The notes under the pieces were generated by a model. The model did no database searches, was not told where the DNA came from, and saw only the letters and a list, made by a program, of their open reading frames with translations. Of a stretch of 64,000 bases of DNA, positions 21,151 through 30,177 are shown one piece after another; position 1 is the first letter of the stretch; each line of letters starts with the position of its first letter. This DNA is from [Clostridium] celerecrescens 18A (GTDB taxonomy: Bacteria; Bacillota; Clostridia; Lachnospirales; Lachnospiraceae). The stretch is from the NCBI RefSeq assembly GCF_002797975.1, contig NZ_PGET01000001.1, forward strand, positions 4,700,001 through 4,764,000, in the 5' to 3' direction. The translations under genes were made by a program, and so were the position numbers.

Positions 21151-22080
21151 ATGAAGAAAACATCATTAGTGATTATGGCGGCGGGCATTGGCAGCCGGTT
21201 TGGCGGAGGAATCAAACAGCTGGAACCGGTAGGACCAAGCGGTGAGATTATCATGGACTATTCCATATACGATGCACTGAATGCCGGATTTGACAAAGTT
21301 GTGTTCATCATAAGAAAGGATCTGGAACAGGATTTTAAGGAGATCATAGGTAAGAGGATCGAAAAGATTGCTCATGTGGAGTACGCTTATCAGGAGCTTG
21401 ATGACCTTCCAAAAGGTTATACGAAACCGGCCGACAGAACAAAGCCATGGGGAACCGGCCAGGCGCTTTTATGTGCAAAAACGGTGATTCATGAACCTTT
21501 TGTGGTGATCAATGCGGATGATTATTACGGGAAAGAAGGTTTTATAAAGATTCATGAATACCTGGTGAATAAGATGGATCCAATGTCAAAGCCTTTTGAT
21601 ATCTGCATGGGAGGATTTATTCTGGGCAATACCTTAAGCGAAAATGGCGGTGTGACCCGTGGGGTATGCCAGGTGGATGAAAGAGGAATCTTAAAAGGGG
21701 TTACAGAGACATACGAAATCAGACAATGCGAAGACTGGGCAGAAGGGCGCAGTGAGGAAGGAACCCCTGTGAAGATCCCTTTGAACCAGAATGTTTCCAT
21801 GAATATGTGGGGGCTTTCCCCTGCGTTTCTTGAGGAGCTGGAGAGAGGATTCCCGGGCTTTTTGACCGGTTTAAAAGAAGGGGATGTGAAAACGGAATAT
21901 CTGCTTCCTAAGATCATCGATAAGCTTGTTCAGTCCCAGAAAGCGCAGGTAACGGTGCTTGAAACAAGAGACCGGTGGTTTGGAGTGACCTATAAAGAGG
22001 ACAAGCCCGCTGTGGCTGCGGCTATCCGGAACCTGGTTTCCGAAGGTGTATATCCGGAGCGCCTGTTCGATGTAAGGTAA
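21151..22080 (+). CDS. Sugar-phosphate nucleotidyltransferase family protein
   Basis: 309 residues of the GT-A nucleotidyltransferase fold. The activation motif VIMAAGIGSRFGGGIKQ lies at the N-terminus, and VVINADDYYG carries the metal-binding Asp. It is a paralogue of the protein at 28086-29015 with the same length and motifs (PWGTGQALLCAKTVI against PWGTGHAILCCKDVV). Likely transfers a nucleotide to a hexose-1-phosphate; the exact sugar is unknown. Start is the ATG at 21151 behind AACAGGGGGATAG. It stands alone between two terminators, so unlike its paralogue it has no pathway partners beside it. Confidence 0.82.
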   Translation: MKKTSLVIMAAGIGSRFGGGIKQLEPVGPSGEIIMDYSIYDALNAGFDKVVFIIRKDLEQDFKEIIGKRIEKIAHVEYAYQELDDLPKGYTKPADRTKPWGTGQALLCAKTVIHEPFVVINADDYYGKEGFIKIHEYLVNKMDPMSKPFDICMGGFILGNTLSENGGVTRGVCQVDERGILKGVTETYEIRQCEDWAEGRSEEGTPVKIPLNQNVSMNMWGLSPAFLEELERGFPGFLTGLKEGDVKTEYLLPKIIDKLVQSQKAQVTVLETRDRWFGVTYKEDKPAVAAAIRNLVSEGVYPERLFDVR

Positions 22081-22089
22081 TAATAATAA

Positions 22090-22129
22090 ACGGTTTTCTG
22101 ATCGGCTGTACATCAGAAAACCGTATTTT
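22090..22129 (+). terminator. Terminator after the lone nucleotidyltransferase gene
   Basis: Perfect 13-base stem ACGGTTTTCTGAT / ATCAGAAAACCGT followed by ATTTTC. Confidence 0.88.
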
Positions 22130-22147
22130 CATTTAAGGGGATTTTGC

Positions 22148-22175
22148 ACTTTCCCTTTTTGCTTTGCATACTATA
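22148..22175 (+). promoter_or_regulatory. Candidate SigK-type (late mother-cell) promoter
   Basis: AC at 22148-22149, 17 bases, then CATACTATA (22167-22175), which fits the SigK -10 CATANNNTA. No good SigA -35 is seen. Supports sporulation control of the collagen-like gene; inference only. Confidence 0.45.
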
Positions 22176-22212
22176 GTGTTGTATAAGCAGAAAGCAGGGA
22201 GTGATAACAGCC

Positions 22213-22917
22213 GTGCCGTTTAACCCGGATTATACTTATGGAAACAGATTTCAGGAACTGGAGCCATATATGCTTTATGGCGACAGGAGTGCCGCAGAGC
22301 GTTCCTTTGAAAGAAAAGATTCCATTGTGCAGGATTTGGAATATTTACAAGGAATGTACCCAGGACATATGAAACGTTTGCAGGAATACGTAGTCTCAGC
22401 GTGTGATCATCTGGATTATAAAAACAGTCCCATGTATGACGAATATCCGGATCGTTTGATGATCAACCAGGTCTGCGATTCCATCTGTGACCAAATACGC
22501 AGGGATGGTATCCTGATTGATGAACTGGCAGCAGAGCCAGGAGATACAGAACAGTCAGCTGCAGAGCAGGAAAGAGCAGAACAAATGGAGTGGGGAGCAG
22601 ACGATATGGATGAATCGGATCTGTTGTCCCAGGACCGTGATTCGTCATGGGATCGCCCGCCGTGGGGACCAAGGGGGCCGAGGGGCCCAAGAGGACCAAG
22701 AGGACCAAGAGGACCGTGGGGGCCAAGAGGGCCATGGGGACCCTGCGGACCATGGGGGCCATGTGGACCGAGAGGACCGTGGGGACCATGGGGGCCATGG
22801 GGACCGAGAGGACCTTGGGCCCAGAGTCTCGATGATGGTTGGCTGGATGGCGTCGTTAACGTACTTTTGCTTAATGAGATGCACCGCAGGAGATGCCGCA
22901 GCGGACTTTGCACATAG
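22213..22917 (+). CDS. Collagen-like protein with Trp/Cys-containing GPX triplets
   Basis: 234 residues from a GTG at 22213 with AGGGAGTGAT upstream. Residues 1-150 are a charged, probably helical domain ([39 protein letters not shown]) of a type I recall as an uncharacterised Firmicutes family. Residues 152-202 are 17 uninterrupted Gly-Pro-X triplets with X = Arg, Trp or Cys only. A 32-residue tail with RRRCRSGLC follows. No signal peptide or LPXTG is present. Bacterial GPX proteins of spore formers (BclA-like) sit in the exosporium; that role, and disulfide locking, are inference. No sequence-based enzymatic function. Confidence 0.75.
   Translation: MPFNPDYTYGNRFQELEPYMLYGDRSAAERSFERKDSIVQDLEYLQGMYPGHMKRLQEYVVSACDHLDYKNSPMYDEYPDRLMINQVCDSICDQIRRDGILIDELAAEPGDTEQSAAEQERAEQMEWGADDMDESDLLSQDRDSSWDRPPWGPRGPRGPRGPRGPRGPWGPRGPWGPCGPWGPCGPRGPWGPWGPWGPRGPWAQSLDDGWLDGVVNVLLLNEMHRRRCRSGLCT
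22666..22818 (+). repeat. Tandem nine-base GGACCN-type collagen repeat
   Basis: Seventeen Gly-Pro-X codon triplets built from GGx CCx AGA/AGG/TGG/TGC units. The near-identical units on DNA level invite replication slippage and length variation between strains. Confidence 0.9.
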
Positions 22918-22923
22918 GAGAAG

Positions 22924-22958
22924 AAAAGCAGTTGTCCTTTAAAGGACAGCTGCTTTTT
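22924..22958 (+). terminator. Terminator after the collagen-like gene
   Basis: AAAAGCAGTTGTCCT / AGGACAGCTGCTTTTT stem with short loop and T-run. Confidence 0.88.
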
Positions 22959-23019
22959 ATATGGTTATCCGCATGGATGGTTCTGCGTAACGTTTAACGA
23001 ATGTTTAAGAAAGTTTTCA

Positions 23020-23048
23020 TTGTAGTTTTGGATATTATTGTATACAAT
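23020..23048 (+). promoter_or_regulatory. Promoter of the large anchored protein gene
   Basis: TTGTAG (23020-23025), 17 bases, TACAAT (23043-23048), about 40 bases before the ATG. Confidence 0.55.
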
Positions 23049-23088
23049 AAAGAAGACAAGGTTAAAAGACAAGTAGAGGAAATTCAGG

Positions 23089-25566
23089 ATGAATCGAATG
23101 GTAAAAAAAATAGGAATCTTATCTGCGGTTTTTGTAGCGGCAATCGCAGTTTATTTTATGTGGAATCAGAAAGATACGGAAAAAAGTGATGTTATGGTAT
23201 ATACCTCCATGGAGGAGGCGGCTTTGCCTGTGGTATATTCCGATATGTACGGAAGAAAGATGAACCTTCTCCACGGGTACACCCAGGATATGAAGCAGGC
23301 AGTTTCCAGGGAAGCCCTTACCGTACTTCCTGCAGACAGGTCTATGAACATACAGATATCGGATTATAAAGGCAGCATCCAGGGGATCGAGTATGAAGTC
23401 CGAAGCATGGATCTGGGACGTCTGGTGGAACGGACAGAGGTAGATACATGGAACGAAGGAGAGGGAGGCGTCACGGCCACGCTTCCGATCCAGAATCTTT
23501 TGACAAAGGATAAGGAATACCTTCTCATTCTGACACTGAATACCTCGGGGAATGGGAAGCTGCTTTATTATACCCGCATCATGTGGACGGACAGCACCAA
23601 TGCAAAGGATATGATCGATTTTGCAGTTGATTTTACGACCCGGACCTTTGATTATGATCAGGCCCGGCAGCTTACCACTTATCTGGAAACCAGCGAGGGA
23701 GAGGATAACAGCTCCCTTGGCCATGTAACCATTCGCTCCAGCTTTTCCCAGCTTACATGGGGAGGACTATCCGTGAAACCGGCAGGAGACATACGGGTTA
23801 CTCTTAAAGACTTAGATGGAATCATGTGCAGCGTGAAACTGGACTATGAGGTGTCCAGGACCGGAGAAGATGATATTCAGGAGCTTTATGAGGTGGAAGA
23901 CAGTTATACAATGAAATGGGACAGTAGGCGTATCTACCTTATGGATTTTGAACGGAATACCAATCAGGTGTTCTCCGGCCAGAAAGGATTGTTCTCCGGT
24001 AAACGGATTATGCTGGGGGTTTCAAACCCGGATGAAATACGGACGGCTAAAAGCCCTTCAGGGGATTGCCTGGCCTATGTGGTAAACCGGGATTTATGGG
24101 CCTTTGACCAGAACCGTGAGCATGCGGTAAAGGTGTTCTCCTTCCGAAGCGGCGTAGACGACGGGCTTCGCAGCGGCTACAACCAGCATGATATTAAGAT
24201 ATTGTCGGTGAAAGATAACGGGGATGTGGATTTTCTGGTTTATGGGTATATGAACCGGGGAATTCACGAAGGAAGTTTAGGTGTCGCCATGTATCAGTAC
24301 AGCAGTCAGGACAATGCCACCACGGAGCGTTTCTTCACTCCTGTGACCCTGTCCTTTGAGATGCTTAAGGAAGACATTGAACAGCTGGCTCATGTGGGAA
24401 CCAATGGGATGCTTTATCTGATGGCGGACCGGGCGGTTTACGGTATTGATTTAAACAGCAATGAATATATGGTCCTGGCGGACTCCCTGGTTGAGGGCGG
24501 ATATGCGGTCAGCAGCAGATCCAGCCGGTTTGCCTGGCAGGAGAGCAGTGACCTTTATGGAGCCGGAGTGGTTCATCTTATGGATCTGGATACCGGAGTG
24601 AAACGGGAGATAACCGGTGGCGAGAATAATATTTACAGGCCCCTTGGATTTGTAGGGGATGACTTCATTTACGGAATTGCCCGAAAAGGCGACGTATGGG
24701 TGCAAAACGGAAGAACAAAGGATGCTCCCATGTACCGGATCGAGATCATGGACCAAAGCGGAAAGATCGTTAAGGAATATGAACATGAGAATGTATATAT
24801 CGCAGATGTGTCCGTGGATGACAGCCGGATCCATCTGACTCAGATATCAAAATCCGGTGATCAGTCCTATGTTGCTTTTAAACAGGATACCATTGTCTGT
24901 AACCAGGAGCTTACAGACGGAGAGATGGAAGGCATTGGCTGGTATGCCTCAGAGGACAGGAGAAAGCTGTATTTTGTCCAGTTGGATAAAGACGCGGTAA
25001 GCCGGGACGTAAAAATTTCGGTTCCCAAAAAGGTAGCCTATGAGACCACGGAAGTGGTGGAGCTGAAGGGGAATGCCAGAAACCAGGAAAACCGGTTTTA
25101 TGCCTATGGGGGAAGCCATTATCTCGGAGGCAGCCGCAGCTTTACGGATGCCCTTGCCCTTGCCTATGATAAAATGGGTGTTGTGACCGATAAGAATCAG
25201 GAAATCATATGGAGCCGGGTGAACCGTCCGCCGGTCCGCAATATGAAGGAGCCTCTAAAAACAGGAGCAGTCTTTCTTCGGAACCTGGAAGGGTTTACTG
25301 ATAACAGCTTCTATGGGGATGGTGTCCTTATGTTAGATGCCAGGGGCTGCACCTTAAGCCAGGTATTGTATTTCATCGGTCATGGATGTCCGGTGGCAGC
25401 CTATACAATTCAGGGCGGCTATGTGCTCCTTTCCGGCTATGATTCCTATAATGTAACAGTCTATAATCCGGAATCCGGAGAGAGCCAGAAGATGGGCTTA
25501 AATGATGCCTCTGCATACTTTGCCGGCCAGGGGAATGACTTTGTCTGCGGAGTATTTACGGAATAG
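23089..25566 (+). CDS. Large membrane-anchored extracellular protein with degenerate C39-like tail
   Basis: 825 residues. A single N-terminal membrane anchor (about residues 7-24, IGILSAVFVAAIAVYFMW) points the rest outside the cell. The central 550 residues are beta-rich with repeated blocks such as SPSGDCLAYVVNRDLWAFD and NEYMVLADSLVEGGYAVSSRSSRFAW, suggestive of a beta-propeller. The last 120 residues (GCTLSQVLYFIGHGCPVAAYTIQGG-YVLLSGYD) resemble C39/papain-like peptidase domains but have Gly-Tyr where the catalytic His is expected, so this part is probably inactive. The ATG follows AGAGGA. Function unknown; a surface sensor or binding role is a guess. Confidence 0.75.
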   Translation: MNRMVKKIGILSAVFVAAIAVYFMWNQKDTEKSDVMVYTSMEEAALPVVYSDMYGRKMNLLHGYTQDMKQAVSREALTVLPADRSMNIQISDYKGSIQGIEYEVRSMDLGRLVERTEVDTWNEGEGGVTATLPIQNLLTKDKEYLLILTLNTSGNGKLLYYTRIMWTDSTNAKDMIDFAVDFTTRTFDYDQARQLTTYLETSEGEDNSSLGHVTIRSSFSQLTWGGLSVKPAGDIRVTLKDLDGIMCSVKLDYEVSRTGEDDIQELYEVEDSYTMKWDSRRIYLMDFERNTNQVFSGQKGLFSGKRIMLGVSNPDEIRTAKSPSGDCLAYVVNRDLWAFDQNREHAVKVFSFRSGVDDGLRSGYNQHDIKILSVKDNGDVDFLVYGYMNRGIHEGSLGVAMYQYSSQDNATTERFFTPVTLSFEMLKEDIEQLAHVGTNGMLYLMADRAVYGIDLNSNEYMVLADSLVEGGYAVSSRSSRFAWQESSDLYGAGVVHLMDLDTGVKREITGGENNIYRPLGFVGDDFIYGIARKGDVWVQNGRTKDAPMYRIEIMDQSGKIVKEYEHENVYIADVSVDDSRIHLTQISKSGDQSYVAFKQDTIVCNQELTDGEMEGIGWYASEDRRKLYFVQLDKDAVSRDVKISVPKKVAYETTEVVELKGNARNQENRFYAYGGSHYLGGSRSFTDALALAYDKMGVVTDKNQEIIWSRVNRPPVRNMKEPLKTGAVFLRNLEGFTDNSFYGDGVLMLDARGCTLSQVLYFIGHGCPVAAYTIQGGYVLLSGYDSYNVTVYNPESGESQKMGLNDASAYFAGQGNDFVCGVFTE

Positions 25567-25579
25567 AAAATGCGTTCTC

Positions 25580-25607
25580 TTTACAAATTCATAAGATATG
25601 TTATAAT
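25580..25607 (+). promoter_or_regulatory. Promoter of murA
   Basis: TTTACA (25580-25585), 16 bases, TATAAT (25602-25607). Confidence 0.65.
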
Positions 25608-25673
25608 CATTAAAGGCTAATGGATGAAATTTAAGAAATTTGTAATAGATAACATGATAATCAGAGGTGTGAA

Positions 25674-26966
25674 ATGGAGCAGTATATTATGAAGGGCGGA
25701 AATCCCCTGGTCGGTGAAGTGACCATTGGCGGAGCAAAGAATGCCGCTTTAGGAATTCTGGCAGCAGCGATCATGACAGACGAGGATGTTCTGATCGATA
25801 ATTTACCTGATGTCAGAGATATAAATGTGTTGCTGGAGGCTATAGAGGAGATCGGTGCCAAGGTAGAACGGATTGACAGGCATACGGTCCGCATCAATGG
25901 AAAGACCATCCGGGAAGTTTCCGTAGATGATGATTATATCCGTAAGATCAGGGCTTCCTATTATTTTATAGGAGCCATGCTTGGCAAATACAAAAGCGCC
26001 CAGGTTCCCCTTCCGGGAGGCTGCAACATCGGAAGCAGGCCCATTGACCAGCACTTAAAAGGATTTCGCGCTCTTGGAGCTGATGTGAGGATTGAACGGG
26101 GCGCCGTAATCGCCCATGCCATTGATCTGGTGGCAAGCCATATCTATCTGGATGTGGTAAGCGTTGGGGCTACCATCAACGTAATGATGGCTGCTACCCT
26201 TGCAGAGGGACAAACGATACTGGAAAACGTGGCAAAAGAGCCCCATGTAGTTGATGTGGCAAACTTTTTAAACAGTATGGGTGCCAATATCAAGGGCGCC
26301 GGCACGGATACCATCCGTATCCGTGGGGTGAGAAAGCTCCATGGAACCGAATATTCCATCATTCCGGACCAGATAGAAGCAGGTACCTTTATGTGTGCTG
26401 CTGCCATCACCCGTGGGGATGTTATGGTAAAAAATGTCATCCCTAAGCACTTAGAGGCCATTTCTGCAAAGCTTCTGGAGATGGGATGTGAGGTTGCAGA
26501 GTTCGATGATGCGGTCCGTGTAGTAGGGAAGTCCTATCAGAAACATACCGATATCAAGACACTTCCATATCCGGGATTTCCAACCGATATGCAGCCTCAG
26601 ATGACAGTGACCCTGGCCCTTGCAAAAGGCACCAGCGTAGTTACAGAGAGTATTTTTGAAAACCGTTTCCGATATGTAGATGAGCTTTCCCGTATGGGAG
26701 CAAATGTCAAAGTAGAAGGAAATGTAGCCGTTATTGACGGAGTCGATGGCTTTACCGGGGCGTTTGTCAACGCTCCTGATCTCCGTGCAGGTGCGGCGCT
26801 TGTGATTGCTGGATTAGCTGCGGATGGATATACGGTTGTGGATGAGATCGGATATATCCAGAGGGGCTATGAATGCTTTGAAGAAAAGCTTCAGGGTCTT
26901 GGCGCCATGATTGAAAAGGTAGATTCTGAACATGAAGTAAAGAAATTTAAATTAAAAGTAGGCTAG
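25674..26966 (+). CDS. murA: UDP-N-acetylglucosamine 1-carboxyvinyltransferase
   Basis: 430 residues of the EPSP synthase-like fold. Adds enolpyruvate from PEP to UDP-GlcNAc in the first committed step of peptidoglycan synthesis in the cytosol. The substrate Lys-Asn is in IGGAKNAALG near residue 20, and the catalytic Cys is in PGGCNIGSRPIDQH near residue 115, so it is the fosfomycin-targetable Cys type. The C-terminal DLRAGAALVIAGLAADG motif is intact. The ATG at 25674 follows AGAGGTGTGAA. Many Firmicutes carry two MurA paralogues; which one this is cannot be told here. Confidence 0.96.
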   Translation: MEQYIMKGGNPLVGEVTIGGAKNAALGILAAAIMTDEDVLIDNLPDVRDINVLLEAIEEIGAKVERIDRHTVRINGKTIREVSVDDDYIRKIRASYYFIGAMLGKYKSAQVPLPGGCNIGSRPIDQHLKGFRALGADVRIERGAVIAHAIDLVASHIYLDVVSVGATINVMMAATLAEGQTILENVAKEPHVVDVANFLNSMGANIKGAGTDTIRIRGVRKLHGTEYSIIPDQIEAGTFMCAAAITRGDVMVKNVIPKHLEAISAKLLEMGCEVAEFDDAVRVVGKSYQKHTDIKTLPYPGFPTDMQPQMTVTLALAKGTSVVTESIFENRFRYVDELSRMGANVKVEGNVAVIDGVDGFTGAFVNAPDLRAGAALVIAGLAADGYTVVDEIGYIQRGYECFEEKLQGLGAMIEKVDSEHEVKKFKLKVG

Positions 26967-26988
26967 GCGGGGATATTTCCCGCCTTTT
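26966..26988 (+). terminator. Terminator after murA
   Basis: GGCGGGGA / TTCCCGCC stem (one G-T pair) followed by TTTTCC. Confidence 0.75.
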
Positions 26989-27009
26989 CCTATCGTTTGA
27001 AGTCCAGAG

Positions 27010-27918
27010 CTACTGCTTTTCCATACCTTTTTCCGAAAGAGACCGTATGGAGGTGGCATACTCTGACGGCGTCATCCCGGTCAGCTTTTTGAACTGCCTG
27101 GAAAAATAGTGGACAGACGTATAACCCAAACGGTCTGCAATTTCGGTAAAGTTCAACTGGTTGCTGCGGATCAGATGCTTGGCTGCGTCGATTTTCATGC
27201 CGGTAAAGAAATCGATGACTCCGCAGCCATATGCTTTATGGAAAATTTTCTGCAGCTGTGACCTTCCGGTTAAATTATCCCGGCAGATGGTTTCAATGGT
27301 AAGGTGCTCCCCGATGTGCTCCTCCATATATCGGATGATGCGGTTATGTGCATCTCCGTGCATGGGATTTGCAGTGACCCGTCCTGTGGAAATCTGCTCC
27401 GGATTTGAAAAGTATCTGCGGTAAAGATGGATGATCAGCTCTTCTAAATAATTTCCGATCAACTGTTCCGCTCCGAAGGACAGGGAAGGCTGCCTTCGCA
27501 CCAGTTCCTCCTGGTATGGGTCGTCAAGCCTTCCTGAAAAGGCATTCCTGGCCTCAATGATGATTTGCGCCAGCAGAGCCATCTCCGTCTCCTGTACGGA
27601 CAGGACTTCTCCCTCAAAGGATTTCATGAATGGAGAGTTGCATTCAAAGCTTACTACCACCAGATTTGGGGCAACGGTTCCGTTAGTCAGGATATTGTGA
27701 AACTCCCCGGGCTTGTGGAATATGATGTTTCCCCGCTTTAAAGGGATCCGCTTTTCTCCGGCCATTACATCGATGACTCCCTTGTCAACGCACACGAACT
27801 CCCAGAAGTCATGGCTTTCCCCTGGAAAGGAGAAATCGCTCATGTATTCAAAATAGTGAATGGTTATAACCTTTTTTACAATCGCTGAGGAACGCAGCTG
27901 GGTGCTTTTATATGCCAT
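27010..27918 (-). CDS. AraC-family regulator next to the amino-sugar module
   Basis: 302 residues. N-terminal cupin-like sensor (HYFEYMSDFSFPGESHDFWEFVCVDKG, then KRGNIIFHKPGEFHNI) and C-terminal double helix-turn-helix (TIETICRDNLTGRSQLQKIFHKAYG and FTEIADRLGYTSVHYFSRQFKKLTGMTPSEY). It is a close paralogue of the regulator at 33147-34055, which has the same length. Start at the ATG with GAAGGAGG upstream; a 17-residue longer reading lacks such a site. Divergent from the nucleotidyltransferase/kinase/galE genes, which it probably controls through TGCAAAT repeats in the shared gap. Confidence 0.9.
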   Translation of the reverse strand: MAYKSTQLRSSAIVKKVITIHYFEYMSDFSFPGESHDFWEFVCVDKGVIDVMAGEKRIPLKRGNIIFHKPGEFHNILTNGTVAPNLVVVSFECNSPFMKSFEGEVLSVQETEMALLAQIIIEARNAFSGRLDDPYQEELVRRQPSLSFGAEQLIGNYLEELIIHLYRRYFSNPEQISTGRVTANPMHGDAHNRIIRYMEEHIGEHLTIETICRDNLTGRSQLQKIFHKAYGCGVIDFFTGMKIDAAKHLIRSNQLNFTEIADRLGYTSVHYFSRQFKKLTGMTPSEYATSIRSLSEKGMEKQ

Positions 27919-28001
27919 GGAAACCTCCTTCCGTGCAGATGTGAATGTGTTATGGACAGTATACCACATTCCATGGTAAAATAGTGAGAAGGGAACGATA
28001 A

Positions 28002-28055
28002 TGCAAATTAAATAATAAATAGTGCAAATATCTTTTGGCGTGCATTCATTATACT
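28002..28055 (+). promoter_or_regulatory. Candidate AraC-type sites and promoter before the amino-sugar module
   Basis: TGCAAAT occurs at 28002-28008 and again at 28023-28029, 21 bases apart, typical of AraC direct repeats. A TATACT -10 at 28050-28055 has no recognisable -35, as expected of an activated promoter. TGCAAAT recurs beside the paralogous regulator at 34112-34118. Confidence 0.5.
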
Positions 28056-28085
28056 GAGGTTAATAGAATTTAGGAGGTAACATCG

Positions 28086-29015
28086 ATGAACAAGAAACCG
28101 GTTCTGGTAATTATGGCAGCAGGTATGGGAAGCCGCTACGGGGGCTTAAAGCAGATCGATCCTGTGGATTCCCATGGAAACAAGATCATTGACTTTTCGA
28201 TCTATGATGCGGTTTGGGCTGGATTTGAAAAGGTTGTCTTTATCATTAAAGAAGGCATTGAAAAGGAATTTAAAGAAAATATCGGGAACCGCATGGCGGC
28301 TCATGTGCAGGTAGAATACGTATATCAGGAGCTTGATAAGCTTCCGGAAGGTTATGAGATACCGGAGGGAAGAGTAAAGCCCTGGGGAACAGGACATGCA
28401 ATTTTATGCTGCAAGGATGTGGTAGACGGACCTTTTGCGGTTATTAATGCAGACGATTACTACGGCAGAAGTGCTTTTGTTTCCATTTATAACCAGCTTA
28501 ATAAGGTTTCTGACGGGGAGAGATACCAGTACACCATGGTCGGCTACCAGCTTTACAACACCCTGACAGAAAACGGCCATGTGGCAAGAGGCGTGTGCAG
28601 CACCGATGAAGCAGGAATGCTCGTTGACATTCATGAGCGGACCAGGATCGAAAAGCATGGAGACATGGCAGAATTTACGGAAGATGACGGGAAAACCTGG
28701 ACAGAACTTGGAGAGGACACCATCGTATCCATGAACATGTGGGGATTTACAAGCAGCATATTAAAGGAGCTTGAGGAACGGTTTGCCGCATTTTTAGACA
28801 GAGAGCTTCCTGTAAATCCGCTGAAGTGTGAATACTTCCTTCCCTTTGTGGTTGATGAGCTGTTAAAGGAAGGCAAGGCAGAGGTTTCAGTACTTAAGAG
28901 CGTGGACCGCTGGTACGGAGTCACTTACAAAGAAGACAAAGAGACGGTGGTCAATGCCATCAAAGAACTGAAAGAAGCCGGCCTGTATCCGGATAAGCTA
29001 TGGGAGGAAAAGTAA
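28086..29015 (+). CDS. Hexose/HexNAc-1-phosphate nucleotidyltransferase
   Basis: 309 residues, GT-A fold nucleotidyltransferase with VIMAAGMGSRYGGLKQ and AVINADDYYGR. In its operon a NahK-like kinase makes hexosamine-1-phosphate and GalE interconverts UDP-sugars, so this enzyme likely makes the UDP-sugar from UTP, replacing the UDP-glucose-dependent uridylyltransferase of the bifidobacterial lacto-N-biose pathway. That substrate is inferred from neighbours. ATG follows AGGAGG. Its stop overlaps the next start (TAATG). Paralogue at 21151. Confidence 0.85.
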   Translation: MNKKPVLVIMAAGMGSRYGGLKQIDPVDSHGNKIIDFSIYDAVWAGFEKVVFIIKEGIEKEFKENIGNRMAAHVQVEYVYQELDKLPEGYEIPEGRVKPWGTGHAILCCKDVVDGPFAVINADDYYGRSAFVSIYNQLNKVSDGERYQYTMVGYQLYNTLTENGHVARGVCSTDEAGMLVDIHERTRIEKHGDMAEFTEDDGKTWTELGEDTIVSMNMWGFTSSILKELEERFAAFLDRELPVNPLKCEYFLPFVVDELLKEGKAEVSVLKSVDRWYGVTYKEDKETVVNAIKELKEAGLYPDKLWEEK

Positions 29016-30124
29016 TGGGAGACGTACAGTGCGGAAAAATCAGTGAGGCCATCGGGCTTCTGACCTTTGAGGGAGAGCCGGTTTCATGGAACCGCTATGG
29101 AAGCGGTCATATTAATGATACATTTCGTCTGGTCTGCAAGACAGGAGAAGGGGAAAAACACTACATCATCCAAAGAATCAACCATGAGGTATTTAAGGAT
29201 CCGGTTTCTCTTATGAGAAACATTGCAGGCGTCACTTCCTTTTTGCGGGAACGGATCCAGGCCCAGGGCGGAGATCCGGCCAGGGAGACGCTTAATATTG
29301 TAAAAGCAAAAGATGGTAAGGATTATTGTCAGGACAGTGACGGGAATTACTGGAGAGGATATCTTTTTATTGGTGGGGCAACCACCTATGATAAGGTTAG
29401 ACAGCCGGAGGATTTCTACCGGAGCGGAAAGGCATTCGGACGGTTTAAACGCCTGCTGGCAGAATATCCGGCAGATGAACTGGCGGAAACCATCCCCAAT
29501 TTCCACAACACTCCGGTTCGTATGGAAGCCTTTAAGGCGGCTGTGAAAGCCGATGCCTGCGGCCGTGCCCATCTGGTAGAGGCTGAAATAAAATTTGCCC
29601 TTGACCGGGAGAAAGATGCAGCCATCGCCATGGATATGTTAAAGGAAGGCAGGCTCCCTCTCTGTGTTACCCATAATGATACCAAGCTAAATAACATCAT
29701 GATCGATGATGAAACCGGAGAAGCCCTGTGCGTGATTGACCTGGATACCATAATGCCAGGCCTGTCCATCTTTGATTTTGGTGATTCCATCCGTTTTGGG
29801 GCCAATACGGCAGAAGAGGATGAGCCTGATGTGAGCAAGGTATCCTTGTCCCTTCCTCTGTTCGAGACCTATACCAGGGGATATTTAGAGGGGTGCAAGG
29901 GAAGTCTGACTGCGGAGGAAAAGGAGATGCTTCCTATGGGAGCAAAGCTGATGACCTTTGAGTGCGGCGTCCGCTTCTTAACAGATTTCCTTCAGGGAGA
30001 TACTTATTTCCATACAAGCAGAGAAAATCACAATCTGGACCGTACCAGAACCCAGTTTGCCCTTGTAGCCGACATGGAGAAAAAGTGGGAAGAAATGAAG
30101 GAAATTGTTAGCAAGAGTGAATAA
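29015..30124 (+). CDS. NahK-like N-acetylhexosamine 1-kinase (APH fold)
   Basis: 369 residues of the aminoglycoside phosphotransferase-like fold. Segments closely match Bifidobacterium NahK as I recall it: YGSGHINDTFRLV, the catalytic CVTHNDTKLNNIM, the metal-binding VIDLDTIMPG, and FDFGDSIRFGA. It should phosphorylate GlcNAc/GalNAc at C1. Start at the ATG 29015 behind GGGAGGAAA; an ATG at 29000 lies inside that site. It sits between a nucleotidyltransferase and galE, a complete kinase-uridylyltransferase-epimerase set. No lacto-N-biose phosphorylase lies in this window. Confidence 0.86.
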   Translation: MGDVQCGKISEAIGLLTFEGEPVSWNRYGSGHINDTFRLVCKTGEGEKHYIIQRINHEVFKDPVSLMRNIAGVTSFLRERIQAQGGDPARETLNIVKAKDGKDYCQDSDGNYWRGYLFIGGATTYDKVRQPEDFYRSGKAFGRFKRLLAEYPADELAETIPNFHNTPVRMEAFKAAVKADACGRAHLVEAEIKFALDREKDAAIAMDMLKEGRLPLCVTHNDTKLNNIMIDDETGEALCVIDLDTIMPGLSIFDFGDSIRFGANTAEEDEPDVSKVSLSLPLFETYTRGYLEGCKGSLTAEEKEMLPMGAKLMTFECGVRFLTDFLQGDTYFHTSRENHNLDRTRTQFALVADMEKKWEEMKEIVSKSE

Positions 30125-30177
30125 TGATCCGCTTGAGTCATTCGTAAACAAAATATGAAAAAGAAAGAGGAGAGAAT

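Noticed and set aside
22416-22913. Long open frames on the minus strand and in other frames over the collagen-like gene, rich in Gly-Pro-His or Ser-Pro-Trp repeats
   Set aside because: They are mirror products of the GC-rich nine-base repeat; no ribosome site or promoter supports them, while the + strand GTG frame has a good site and flanking terminators.
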